Shown here piece after piece: positions 44,964 through 56,938 of a stretch of 64,000 bases of DNA. Source of the stretch: Perognathus longimembris pacificus (Eukaryota > Chordata > Mammalia > Rodentia > Heteromyidae). Position 1 is the stretch's first letter; every line of letters begins with the position of its first letter. Where the stretch lies: NCBI RefSeq assembly GCF_023159225.1, contig NC_063174.1, forward strand, positions 41,966,191 through 42,030,190, in the 5' to 3' direction. Position numbers and translations under genes: made by a program. The notes below the pieces were generated by a model that saw nothing but the letters and a program-made list of their open reading frames with translations, had not been told where the DNA came from and searched no databases.

Positions 44964-45417
44964 GAGGTCCCCGGCACTGGTGGCTCATGCCTGTAATCCT
45001 AGGTACTCAGGAGGCTGTAATCTGAGGATCTCGATTCAAAGCCAGTCCTGGCAGGAAGTTTGTGAGCTTCTTTTTTTAAATTTTTGGCCAGTCCTGGGCC
45101 TTGAACTCAGGGCCTGAGCACTATCTCTGGCTTCTTCTTGCTCAAGGCTAGCACTCTGCCACCTGAGCCACAGCGCCCCTTCTGGCCATTTTCCATATAT
45201 GTGGTGCTGGGGAATCGAACCGAGAGCTTCATGTGTAGGAGGCAAGCACCCTTGCCACTAGGCCATATTCCCAGCCCCTGTGAGCTTCTTATCTCCAACT
45301 AATCACCAGAAAACTGGAAGTGGCGCTGTGGCTCAATGAGTAGAGCACTAGTCTTGAGCTGAAGAGCTCAGGGACAGTGTCCAGGCTCAGAGTTTTAGCC
45401 ATATGACCGAAAAAAAA
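44964..45417 (+). mobile_element. B1-Geo SINE split by a nested SINE
   Basis: B1-like head 44964-45072, then linker and Geo module resume at 45291 (ATCTCCAACTAATCACCAG) to an A-tail at 45417. Same nesting arrangement as at 4694. Confidence 0.9.
45073..45278 (-). mobile_element. ID-Geo SINE nested in B1-Geo
   Basis: T-rich start, reversed Geo module and ID head ending CCCAGCCCC. Duplication TGTGAGCTTCTT at 45061-45072 and 45279-45290. Confidence 0.93.
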
Positions 45418-45532
45418 AATTCTAGACGTTTTTCAGCTCTGATCTGAATTTCTTACAATGTAAGCAAGTAACAGTATGGCTGGATGCTAAGTAGGGGGTC
45501 AGGTTATAGAGACAGTATGAAAACCAACTCAT

Positions 45533-45643
45533 GCTTAGAAATGGCACTGTGGATCAAAGTGGTAAAGGACTAGCCTTGAGCAAAAGAGCTCAGGGACAGC
45601 ACCCAGGCTCTGAGTTCAAGTCCATGACTATCAAAATAAAAAA
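45533..45643 (+). mobile_element. Geo module alone
   Basis: AAATGGCACTGTGGATCAAAG, TAGCCTTGAGCAAAAGAGC, GAGTTCAAGTCC, A-rich tail. Confidence 0.75.
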
Positions 45644-45698
45644 AGTCATTCTCAGTAGAATTACTCTTGATGATTACTTCCTCATTAGCATAGACTAT

Positions 45699-45813
45699 AG
45701 CTGGGCATGGTTGCTCACACTTGTAACCTCAGCACTTAAGAGGTTAACCTAGTAGAACTGTGTGTTTGAAGCCAGCCAGACCTACATAGAGAGACTCTGT
45801 CTTTAAAAAAATA
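45699..45813 (+). mobile_element. B1-like monomer
   Basis: AGCTGGGCATGGTTGCTCAC, AGCCAGACCTACATAGAGAG, CTCTGTCTTTAAAAAAA. Confidence 0.78.
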
Positions 45814-47629
45814 TGCTTTGCATAGCATTGTGGTCACAAAGTTGTTGCCTTGCATTTAGTGGCCAAGACATATGAAAAAAAAAATACATACCTTATACAT
45901 CAGACTCCACTTCAAGGTGCCATAAGGTGCCATGTTTTGTGGAATTAAGACTTAGCTGTGGGAACCCCTGCCATCTTTGCTTATACTCATGGGGTGCAAT
46001 GGTCTGGGTCTCATCTCCAGATAGACACAGTTCCCCAAGAGGAGACTGAGGGTCCCACACAGAAGTACTTACCCACACACATTTATTGTACCCCTGTCAT
46101 ATGAGAGGCATTGGGGCTAATACTGAATTTTGGCCTCTGTTCCAGGACCTTACAGTCTCAGAAAGACTAGTGTTCTTATTTGTAAGCAAAAATAGTGGTA
46201 GATTCTCCAAGGGGTAAAGGTAGAATTCTACATGGCTGTTCCTAAGGCCCGATGCAGGCCATTTTGAGGTCTCTCTGAAAAGCTGCTGTGTAAGTTAGAA
46301 CTGGGGCACTAGAAGGTGTGAGCCAGAATCAGCTTGTAGGGGAGGGGAGAAAACACTACAGTCCGAAGGAAACCATTCATCTTACCCCTAGTCCAGGAAA
46401 CATTGCCCCTTCACCCCCAACTACAGCCTGACACAAAGGGCAAGCAGAAGAAGCTTCTTTTGGCTAGGAATCAGCTTGCTGAGCCTCTGGGGGAGCCCTG
46501 TCCCTGCCCAGAGAGGGACTGTAAAGACAGTTCTGTGGCTCTACCCTGGGGACCCACCCCACAGGATGTGCAGACCTGGTGGTCCTCAAGTGTGGCTCCA
46601 GACCTTCCCAGCTAATTTCACCTCCCCAGAGCGTGTCTCCAGCGTGGCTCGGCTCCCAAGCTGGGCGCCCGCCAGTCAGTCTGGCCTGGGAAGGAACTAT
46701 TTTGGGAATTTTTATGATGGAACAATATTTTTTGGGTAAACACATGGAGAGCTGTTAAGCAGGGAGGCTCACCCCTAGCTCTTGGTTCACCTTTCTCCAC
46801 GTGGGAGTGTCACAGAGGTAGCACTGTCAAATGAGGAGAGTACACTTCTACCCATTGCCCTACACACACCCCATCATTCTTCCCAATGGAGAAGGCTGCC
46901 TCCCCCCATCCAACACCCTGCCTTAGATTCCTTGAAAACAACACCCTTAGTAGAGCTTTGGGGGTTGGACCTAACTCCATTAACCCCTTAGGGGCTGAGG
47001 CTGGACTAGATTCAGAATGTTAGTGTTGAAGGACACCTCCGAGAGCATCTGTTACCTCCCTTCCTGTCCCTTCCACCAGTGAGGGCACCAAAACCCAGAG
47101 AAGTCTGCTTTCTCAAGGTCACAAATCTCATCAATTGTAAATAAGACTGGAAATGTAGGTGTTAGTCTTCTGGCCCTGTTCTTCCTTTAGAAATAATAAG
47201 CCAAGATAATCATGAGCCTACCAGCCATACACTCATAATAAACCATGAACATGCATAGACCCTATTCTCCATCTCCATCCATATTTGAGGGAACATTCCT
47301 GCCAAGGACCCGTCTTCTATCCTGGCTCTGATCCCACTCTGTTTCCAGCTCCCTCAGGATGGAGACTTCATCCTCCCAGAGGTGTTTGCCTCTGATTGGC
47401 TGCTGGGAAGTCTGTGACTTTCTTGGTGTTGGAAGACAGTCCCCACCCATTCTTCTACAGTCCTACCATCTCTTCAATTCAATGACCCCAAGGCCACCAC
47501 AGCTGCTCGGGCCTGATTTTCTCAGATTGACCATGGTCAGGTTCTCCTGTTTGCACTAGATAATTAAGAGTTTATATACACCCACTCTTTGCTGGTGGAG
47601 CAAGGAAGCTACTGTAAAGAGAACAGTCA
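45814..47629. other. Unique sequence with old MIR/L2 relics
   Basis: 46060-46180 resembles an L2/MIR end (CACATTTATTGTACCCC). 47035-47190 resembles MIR (GAAGTCTGCTTTCTCAAGGTC). Short open frames at 46403-46800 on both strands are unconvincing. Confidence 0.45.
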
Positions 47630-47995
47630 TTGCTGTCTTACTGAGCGCCCCATGAGCTCTTGTAGACATCTTTTCATTTCGTATTCATAACAGCCCTAGT
47701 GGGAATTTATTTATTTGCTTACTTATTTACTTATTTGAGATGGAGAGACTCTTGCTATGTTGTCCAAGTTGGTTGCAAATTCATCCACTCAAGTCCATGA
47801 AGGTGATCCTCCTGCCTGGAATGATCCTCTTATCTTAGCCTCTCCAGTAGCTGGGACTACAAGTATGTACTGCCATACCCAGCAAAGCAGGGATTATCTG
47901 TCTCATGCTACAGATGAAAACACTGAGCACCAGAGAAGTCAAATGTTACATGCCTAAGGGGTAAATGCTGGAATTAGGATTCCTTTAGTTGTGCA
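47630..47995 (+). mobile_element. MIR relic split by a reversed B1-like SINE
   Basis: MIR halves 47630-47706 and 47887-47995 (ACAGATGAAAACACTGAGC) flank a reversed B1-like element (CTTGCTATGTTGTCCAAGTTG, AGCTGGGACTACAAG) at 47707-47886. Confidence 0.65.
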
Positions 47996-48705
47996 TGGAT
48001 TGAATTCCACAGATCTCCTCACCACACCATCCACTACCAGGTATGAGGCAGTCTAGTCAGAAAGATGAAATGTTGGGACTGAAAGGGAAATATTTCCTAA
48101 ATTCTGACAGGAGTCTGACAGTATGTCTTAGAGAGACAAAATCTTAGCTTGAGGGGTAGAAAGCCTATCCCAGCTGTGAAAGGGATTTGTCTTCACTATG
48201 TACCTGGGAAGTCTGGGGCTTCCGCTGGCTGTAAGGACAACTGAATCCAGGGCACAGTATTTCTCCTTCTCTTGACTTTGCTTATCTTTATTCTTCAACT
48301 AGGCTTTCTTGACATTATGGGGTCAGTGATTGCTAGCTGGCCCAGACTTACACTCTCCTGGCAGTAGGGGGCCATTTTCTTTCATAACTTGGGTGCTAAG
48401 ATCCAGGAAAGAGTCCAGTGGGCTGGCTTAGGTCATGAACCCATCTCTGAACCAATCATCTCTGAGCCAATCATCTCTGAACCATTTGCCCAGAAAACTC
48501 TAGATGTGAGGAATCATGATGTACCACAGGGGATGTGCGCCCTATAGGAACAAAGAGCTTCAATACCTGGTGAGAAGGAGCTTTGACATTTAGAAAGACA
48601 GAAGCAACAGATTCCCTCTGGCCTTAGGGACTGGGAGAATACTGGCACTTGATGGTCAGAGGGAAAAACTAAGAGGCAGGGTTATTTAGGAATAACAGTG
48701 TTATT
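47996..48705. other. Unique sequence with short tandem repeat
   Basis: Three 15-bp units CATCTCTGA(A/G)CCA(A/T)T lie at 48442-48486. No gene recognised. Confidence 0.6.
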
Positions 48706-48784
48706 CCTAGGGTTGGTAGAGCTCTAGCAAGTGAGCAAGTGTTAAGTACCAAGTTCAAGTCCTGGTTTTTTGTTTTTTTTTTTT

Positions 48785-49210
48785 CCTTGGAATTTTCAGT
48801 TTATTCCTGAATGTTTTACAAACATGACACTTAGGTATCCTGGTCTACTCTCCTTAGAAATAAATAGGCAGAAACACCCATAATCCTTCTCCATTCTAAG
48901 ACTACCATATTGAACAGGCTACTGCACAAGAGTATGTCATCCACAACCCTTCCTTTCCCCATGATTTCTTTCTACTTCTTATCCAGTAAAAAATTAATAG
49001 ACACCTCTGCTAAGATGTCCTTGTGAAGAAATCACAAACATGTACTACCAATACTGTCATCACCACCACCCATTCCTGTACATGACCAATTGATTACAGC
49101 AGTCTCCTTTTGTGTTCTCAAAACGCTTAAAACTTTTTAGTCTTATTTGACACTGATAAGCCAGAGGTGATTGTTGACTAAATACCTTCTACATGGAAGG
49201 AGAATTAAAG
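48785..49210 (-). other. 3' UTR of the C1orf74 retrocopy
   Basis: 426 nt between the TGA stop (49211-49213) and the A-tail. Contains one well-placed AATAAA at 48800-48805 (reverse of TTTATT). No interspersed repeat is seen inside it. Confidence 0.8.
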
Positions 49211-50405
<1,195 letters not shown>

Positions 50406-50454
50406 TCAAGTCCTGGTTTTGAAAAAAGAAAAGAAAAAGAAGAAGAATACTGAT

Positions 50455-50560
50455 GTTAGCGATAACAACAGGCAACATTTATTACTTTGGAGCTTATAAA
50501 GCCTTCTTCATATTCCTTATACAATCTTCATCTGGTCTTGAGGGGGAGGCAGGGCAGGTG
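50455..50560 (+). mobile_element. MIR-like relic
   Basis: GATAACAACAGGCAACATTT followed by a diverged MIR body (ATTCCTTATACAATCTTCATC). Confidence 0.5.
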
Positions 50561-52380
50561 CGTTGACTAAGGAGATGGGTTTGACTGGCAGGTGGCAGCT
50601 TGGATCTCAGATGGTAATCTATAGCTACTCTCTCCCAACGGTTGTTCTCTGAATCCTGTTTCAGGAAAGAAGACATGTTGAGTGTGAAGTGCCTGGTGTC
50701 CTGAAGCCAGATGGTCCTTTGGGTGACAGACACAGCTGAGCACGCCACCTTGGGGTCCTTTAGCCAGGCTTAAGGGTCATGTGCTCAGGGACCTTGTCTG
50801 TCCGGTTTACTGATCTATGTTACTTCCAAGATGGTACCCAGGAAACCAGAAAGCAAGACGAGCCAGTGAGTGCCAGGTGAGGGGCTGAGTCTTTACTGAG
50901 GAAAGGGGCAGGAGAGTCTTGTTACATTCCTTTGGAGGGTCATATTCAAATGTGGGTGTTTTCTTCTCATGGCACAGAAACAGGAAACTAGGCATCTGGA
51001 CATACTCAGGGGCAAGGGGGTGCTGGGTGTCCTTGTGTCCAGCACCAACTGGAGTTCTGTTATCACGCGAGGCAGGCATGGCTACAGGTGAGCACACAGC
51101 ACACTTCTACATGGAAATCATGGTGAGCCATGATTCATTGATTCATGGTTCATTGGTTTCCTGACATTTGAACCCCTTAGAGCTCCTAGCCAGGGAGCTC
51201 TGATACGCGTGGACACAACAGTGCCAAGGAGGCCTGGTTATGATCCGTACTGAACGGCACTCAGGACCAAAGGGGGGAAAAACATGCTCAGAAATCAGCC
51301 TTGCCAGGTGGGAACCTCTCTATGAAAAGACAAAACCTAACGGGGATGTGTTCACCACAGAACAAAGCAGGAAACCAACAAGTAGCGAGGTAGCCAACCA
51401 TAGACACGGACCCCAGGCACCGGTGTCCCTTCCAGGGACTGGGCACCTGAAGACAACATGGAAATCCTTAGACTGTTCTGCAGACCAAGCAGCAGACCAA
51501 GGACTGAGCCTTAAGAAGTTGGGGGAGAAGAGGAGGAGGAGCCCAGAGGGCAGCAGAGTGGACCTCTTTCCCCTTCTTGCAGCTGGGCACAGCAGTGGAA
51601 GCCATGTGAGGATGGTAGTCACCTTTGTGGCTTGCACATCCACCTGCCAGTGACGTCCTTTAGGCCTCTCTAGCATAAGCGCTTAGTCCACGCTGAAGTC
51701 TGTGTGGTGGAAGAAACCCGGGGAGGCTAGTACTTTGGTACCTGGTGTTGGTCAAGTCATGTCTTTCTGTTGCCATATCTGTCAGACACTGCTTCTTTCC
51801 CTAGCTCCACAGGGGAGCATCTAAGAGCTTTGGACCTGAACAGAATTTGTGGAGTGCCGTAAGCAAGGTCAAGGTGTGTGGAGAGCACTTTCGGAGGGAG
51901 GGAGTGCTAATCTCCCATTACTCCGCGCTGGTGAGTAGCTGGATTTACCCGCTGGTCCAGCCAGTCACAACCAGGTGGGCCCCATGGCTGTTCACAATTC
52001 TTCCAACCTTCTTGGTGCTCAGAAAACATGGAGTTTGTCTTGGCTGTAATGAAGTAGGCCTAAGGAAGTGATCTGGGTTAAAAGCTTTTATGCAGTTTTA
52101 AGTATGGGACATGCTGAACTTAGTTGAACCTCATTAAAAAGCTATGGTGGGGCAAGTGTTTATATTTCACATTTGCAATGTTTGAATGTTTAAATTCGCA
52201 TGAAAAATGTAAGCACTGAGGTGTAATAACTCACAGAGTCTGGGCCCCTATTTCAGGATGAAGCATATCCTATGGTGACAGTAGTGTTGACAGAACACAT
52301 TTGCCCAGACCAGCTTCCCCGGCCCCACAAGACCTATGAGGGATTTCCACTCTGCTAACTCAACATTGACACCATTTGGC
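50561..52380. other. Unique sequence; 137-codon frame of doubtful meaning
   Basis: A plus-strand frame at 51240-51653 (137 codons) and a minus frame at 51320-51676 (118 codons) overlap. The plus product is basic and Ser/Lys-rich with no recognised family. A CRE-like TGACGTC lies at about 51651. No named repeat; an unrecognised LTR is possible. Confidence 0.35.

Positions 52381-52381
<1 letters not shown>

Positions 52382-52423
<42 letters not shown>
52382..52423 (+). repeat. (GT)n microsatellite
   Basis: About 20 GT units at the tail of the reversed SINE that follows. Confidence 0.96.
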
Positions 52424-52424
<1 letters not shown>

Positions 52425-52431
52425 CCGTGCA

Positions 52432-52662
52432 TGTGCATGCCAATATTGGGGCTTGAACTCAAGACCTCATGCTCTTGCTTAACTTTTTCACACAAGGCTG
52501 ACACTCTACCATTTGAGCCGCCACTCCACTTCTGGCTTTGTGCTAGTTAATTGGAGGTAGGAGTCACAAATTCTATCATGGCTGACATCAAACCATGAGA
52601 CTCAGATTTCAGCCTCCTGAGTAGCTAGGATTATAGGTGTGAGCCACTGGTGCCCAGCCATT
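52432..52662 (-). mobile_element. B1-Geo dimeric SINE
   Basis: Reversed Geo module (GCCAATATTGGGGCTTGAAC), linker GTTAATTGGAGGTAGGAG, B1-like head. A poly(C) run follows at 52675-52693. Confidence 0.87.
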
Positions 52663-52693
52663 TAGCATTTCCACCGCCCCCCCCCCCCCCCCA

Positions 52694-53139
52694 CAGCCCA
52701 ACACTGTATTCAACACACAGCTGGCTGATTTGTGACACATAAAGGACAGAGCCTGTTTGGGGGTAGGCTGGCAGAAAGGAGAGCTTGAGGGTCTCCTGGG
52801 GAAACTGAATAAAGAAGGAAGAAAGGGAAAGATCTGGGAAACAACTTTTTAAAAATATCTCATAGGACTACAGTAAGAAAAATTGTATCAATCACTTATT
52901 CTATTAATTTAATAACAACAAAAGCTGGTGTTCTACTTTTCTGCTTCAAGATGTCTTATTTCTTTTTGTAGGCTTTTTGTACCCACCAGGTTTGTTTTAA
53001 GCTATTTGAACTACTGGCCTAAAACTTTAAGCTAAATAGTCTCTTACTTTGTAAGGAAAAAAAAAAAAAGTATTGTCTACTCAGACCTAGGTCCTCAGAC
53101 AAAGTCCTCACCTCATATAACACAGCTGTTTAAAATGAC
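52694..53139. other. Unique sequence
   Basis: AT-rich, nothing recognised. Confidence 0.45.
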
Positions 53140-53460
53140 AGTTGACTGGGAACAGTGGGCCAGGCCTATACCTGCAGCTACTAAGGAGGCAGATTTGGGG
53201 AGGATTGTGGTTTGAGGAAATTCTATGAACAAAGTTCATAAGACCCCATCTCAATCAATAAAGAGCTAGGGGAAGTAGTGTGTGCCTATCATTATGAAAA
53301 GTATATATAGGATGATTGCAGTTCAATTTGGTTGGGACAGACTATTCAAAAGACAATAGAAGGGAAAAGGGCTTGGGATATGGCTTAAGAGGTGGAGTTC
53401 CTGCCTAGCAAACCCAAGACCCTAAGTTCAAGCCCTAGTACTGCCCAAAAAAATACATAT
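53140..53460 (+). mobile_element. Degenerate B1-like plus tRNA-like SINE
   Basis: A B1-like part (CAGTGGGCCAGGCCTATACC) is followed by a tRNA-like monomer at 53368-53450 (GGCTTGGGATATGGCTTAAG, AAGTTCAAGCCC) and an A-tail. Confidence 0.55.
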
Positions 53461-53700
53461 CTACGTACCTGTGTGCATGTATGCATAAATGAAGAAACAA
53501 CTACACATATAAATAAAATAAAATGGATGAGAATGGAATTGCCATCTGATCTAGCAACTCTGTGTCAAACACCCAGAACAAATGACTTTGAATACATGTG
53601 TACATGAATCGAAACATCACCTGGTATCCTTTAAATGCATAGAATTTTATGTATCAGTTTAAAAATAAATTTACAGAACAAATAAATCAATGGGAAGCAA

Positions 53701-53928
53701 TCATCTGACCAGTTGGCTCTTGTGCCTTAGCCACTCCAGTCCATACACAAGAGGCCCATCTTCCTGTGCCAAGACAACTGGGAGTATCCTTGGTGATGGA
53801 AACTTCAGCAGCTTGCTGGTGGAAATGGAAAGGCCTGACGGGCCCACTTGAGGTGTGGCTCTGGGATGTAACTTTGGAATCCGAGAGTTCTGAGTGTTTA
53901 CAAACTTTACAAATACTTCATTGAAGAA
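53701..53928 (-). CDS. Weak candidate terminal exon, unknown protein
   Basis: On minus, TTCTAAC (branch-point-like, 53942-53948) precedes a CAG acceptor (53929-53931). A phase-0 open frame of 75 codons then begins FFNEVFVKFVNTQNSRIP and ends KSQLVR before TGA. The composition is protein-like and AT-rich 3' UTR-like sequence with AATAAA-type hexamers on plus lies beyond. I recognise no family and see no partner exon. It may be chance or an old pseudogene. Confidence 0.22.
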   Translation of the reverse strand, partial: FFNEVFVKFVNTQNSRIPKLHPRATPQVGPSGLSISTSKLLKFPSPRILPVVLAQEDGPLVYGLEWLRHKSQLVR

Positions 53929-53960
53929 CTGCAAGCACATGGTTAGAAAACTAATGATAC

Positions 53961-54500
53961 GGAAGGGCTTCTGTTCAAAAGCGGGTCTCCCATTCTTTTC
54001 CTCTTTGAACTCAGCTTGGCTTCCTGCAGACCGTGGCCATTTTCTCCATGGTCAGGGCTGCCGGTTTGTTGCAGTGCCTCTAAGCAATGTGTTAGTACAG
54101 CCATCCTTGGTGTTCATAGGGGTTTGATAGTCCCCAAAGGTACCAATATCCTATCCAAGGAGGCTCAAATTCCTTATCATCTATACTTTACTCCTCTTGT
54201 ATGCTTTTTATGTTTTGTTTCATTCTGTTCTGTACTGTTTTGTTATGAGACAGTCTTGCTATAGAGTCCAGACTTGCCTCAAGCCCAGGATACTCATTGG
54301 TGTCAAATAAACTAAATAGGAGTGACATTTTCCCAAACTCCCTCTCCTGTTCAGTTTTAAGTTAGGGTTAGTGATGGTGCACATTTGAAAGGCAGAAGTG
54401 AAGCAACTGAGACTTTTAATCTGCATGTTGGCATAGACCATGCGCCATTGTGAGTTGTGTGAGCATCATTGACATGAAGCTCACTGGGCTGATAAGCTTC
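53961..54500. other. Unique sequence
   Basis: No supported feature; short overlapping frames on plus at 53894-54264 without homology. Confidence 0.4.
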
Positions 54501-54507
54501 CTAGAGC

Positions 54508-54714
54508 TCCTCCTCCTCCTCCCCGTCCTCCTCCTCCTCCTCCCTCCTCCTCCTCCCCGTCCTCCTCCTCCTCCTCCCTCCTCCTCCTCCTCCTCCTCCC
54601 TCCTCCTCCTCCTCCTCCCCGTTCTCCTCCTCCTCCTCCTCCTCCTCCTCCTCCTCCTCCTCCTCCTCCTCCTCCTCCTCCTCCTCCTCCTCCTCCTCCT
54701 CCTCCTCCTCCTCT
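54508..54714 (+). repeat. Long (CTC)n trinucleotide array
   Basis: About 200 bp of CTC units. The first 110 bp have CCCGT and CCCTC interruptions; the last 100 bp (from about 54625) are nearly pure. Poly-Leu, poly-Arg, poly-Glu and poly-Gly frames here are artefacts. Confidence 0.97.
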
Positions 54715-54985
54715 GCTTTTTGGTGGCTCCTGGGCAGCACAGCAACACGATGGGCATACCAGCTTACCCACATCACGCATACCATGGAGACTGGGGGCGG
54801 AGACAGATGCAGATTTCACTTGGTCCTGATGGGCTCCAGATTGTCCTTCATCACTTCTAGCTGTGTTTCTGACTTCAGGCCCACTTCAGACACATCTTCC
54901 ATGACTCTATAACGAGGCCTCATAACTGCATGAAATCCAATCCCTGTAATAGTACCATTTTTCCCTGAATTATAATTGCTACAGT

Positions 54986-55187
54986 CTTTTTTTTTTGTCA
55001 GTCCCGGGACTTGAACTCAGGGCCCAAGCACTGTCCCTGAGCTCCTTTTGCTCAAGGCTAGCACTCTACCACTGGAGCCAGAGTGTCACTTCTGGCCTTT
55101 TCTGTTTATGTGGTGCTGAGGAATAGAACCTAGGGCTTCATGCATGCTAGGCAAGCACTCTACCACCAAGCCACATTCCCAGCCCTG
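54986..55187 (-). mobile_element. ID-Geo dimeric SINE
   Basis: Poly(T), GTCAGTCCCGGGACTTGAAC, Geo module, ID head ending CACATTCCCAGCCC. More diverged than the next copy. Confidence 0.9.
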
Positions 55188-55298
55188 CTACGTCATTTGT
55201 AGTTCCTCTGTGGATATCTTCGTTCATTAGTGTTTAATCATTCTTGGCTCCTTACTCTGTAAGGTAAGCTATTAACACTAACACCCTTGTCTCCTCTT

Positions 55299-55502
55299 AT
55301 TTTTTTTTTGGCCAGTACTAGGCCGTGAACTCAGGGCCTGAGCACTGTCCCTGGCTTCTCTTTGCTCAAAGCTAGCACTCTGCCACTTGAGCCACAGCGC
55401 CACTTCTGGCCATTTTCTGTATATGTGGTGCTGAGGAATTGAACCCAGGGCCTCATGTATACGAGGCAAGCACTCTTGCCACTAGGCCATATTCCCAGCC
55501 CG
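55299..55502 (-). mobile_element. ID-Geo SINE with target-site duplication
   Basis: Full reversed element. Duplication CCTTGTCTCCTCTT at 55285-55298 and 55503-55516. Confidence 0.93.
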
Positions 55503-55516
55503 CCTTGTCTCCTCTT

Positions 55517-56221
55517 TATCATCTATTTATTTTTACATTGCAAAGCATTCTGTCCTAAAGCCATAGTGAACTTTCCCCCCCTTGACTGTGGTCTATTCTA
55601 AAAGGTGAAACCCATCAACCACTCTCAGAAAAACATTTAGTGTATATTGTATGGGTAAATGAGCATAAGGCTTGGTGATGGGTGTGTTACTCAAAGAACA
55701 ACATTCTTAGTCCTAGGATGGAAGATACTTTATTGTTTTATGCACCACCATTAGCCCAAGTGCATCTTACCTCTTATGTTGTTTCATTTTGGGACTGTGA
55801 CATTCTTGCTAATGCTTTGTTTTTCCTAGAGTTTTTGACTGCCTTCTTTTTTCTACTCAGGCAAAGAAAACTAGGTCCCATCATGTCTCAATTACCACTT
55901 AGTTTCTTATTCATTTTATGTGTTGCTTGGAATCCATTCTACTCTTCTAGGAGATATTCTCCTTCAGACTTATGGACATGGATTTCATTTTAGGCTCACC
56001 AAATAGCTTTTGCTCTAGGACTTTTTCTGCACTCCCCCCCCCCCCACCCCTGCCTGCCAATTCTTGGGCTAATCCTATCATCTGTATTTTCCTATTATCT
56101 TTCAGTGCCCTTAATGTCCACTCTGGTTTTGTTGGCATGCATTCTTATTTAGTGTATCCAAGAAGCATGCCACAAGAGGTAAATAACAAATACTCTGGGT
56201 ATTTGTTATTTAAAACCTGTG
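55517..56221. other. Unique sequence
   Basis: A 103-codon plus frame (55682-55993) is Phe/Leu-rich and unlike any family I know. Poly(C) at 56033-56046. Confidence 0.4.
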
Positions 56222-56475
56222 TGAGCTGGGCACCAGTGGCTCACACCTGTAATCCTAGCTACTCAGGAGGCTGAGATCTGAGGATCATGGTTCAAAGCCA
56301 GCCTGGGCAGAAAAGTTCTGTGAGACTCTTATCTCTAGTTAACCACTCAAAAACTGAAAGCATAGTTGTGGCTCAAGTGGTAGAGTGCTAGCTTTGAGCA
56401 GAAAGAAGCTCAGGGATAGTGCCCAAGCCCTGAGTTGAAGCCCTACAATCGTCAAAAACAAAAACAAAACCCCCC
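56222..56475 (+). mobile_element. B1-Geo dimeric SINE
   Basis: Near-consensus head GAGCTGGGCACCAGTGGCTC, linker ATCTCTAGTTAACCACTC, Geo module, (CAAAAA)n tail. Confidence 0.9.
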
Positions 56476-56499
56476 ACAAAAACCTGTGTGATTTTGGCA

Positions 56500-56662
56500 A
56501 CTTCTCTTTTCCTGTCTTGTCCTTTCCTCCCTTACCCTCCCCCTTCCTCATCTCCCTTCCTCTCCAGCCCTGTCCTCTTTTCCCCTCGCCTCTGCTCTCC
56601 TCTTTTCCCTTCTCCTTCCCTGCCCTCTTTTCTCCTCCTTTCCTCTCATCTCCCTTCCTCTC

Positions 56663-56711
<49 letters not shown>
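56500..56711 (+). repeat. CT-rich tract followed by (GT)n
   Basis: Irregular CCCTT/CTCC tract to 56666, then about 22 GT units at 56667-56711, abutting a reversed SINE tail. Confidence 0.93.
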
Positions 56712-56716
<5 letters not shown>

Positions 56717-56938
56717 TGGTACTGGGACTTGAACTCAGAGCTTCAACTCTCACTTTGCTTTTTCATTCAAGGCAGACACTCTGCCATTTGAGTCACACCT
56801 CCACCTCCAACTTTTTGGTGTTTAATTGGAGATAAAAATCTCACATAATCTCCTGCCTGGACTGTATGTAAACCATGATTCTCAATCTCAGCCTTCCGAG
56901 CAGCGAGGATTGCAGGTGTGATCCACTAGTGCCCGGTA
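56712..56938 (-). mobile_element. B1-Geo dimeric SINE
   Basis: Reversed Geo module (GCTGGTACTGGGACTTGAAC), linker GTTTAATTGGAGATAAAAA, B1-like head ending CTAGTGCCCGG. Confidence 0.85.

Noticed and set aside
48442..48486. CRISPR-like direct repeats
   Set aside because: Contiguous 15-bp units without spacers in a mammalian genome; a simple tandem repeat.
51240..51653. 137-codon plus-strand open frame
   Set aside because: No domain, low-complexity basic stretch, and an equally long frame on the opposite strand. Left as unique sequence.
54416..54860. Four overlapping frames of 94-136 codons with poly-Leu, poly-Arg, poly-Gly and poly-Glu
   Set aside because: Translation of the (CTC)n array; no unique protein sequence.
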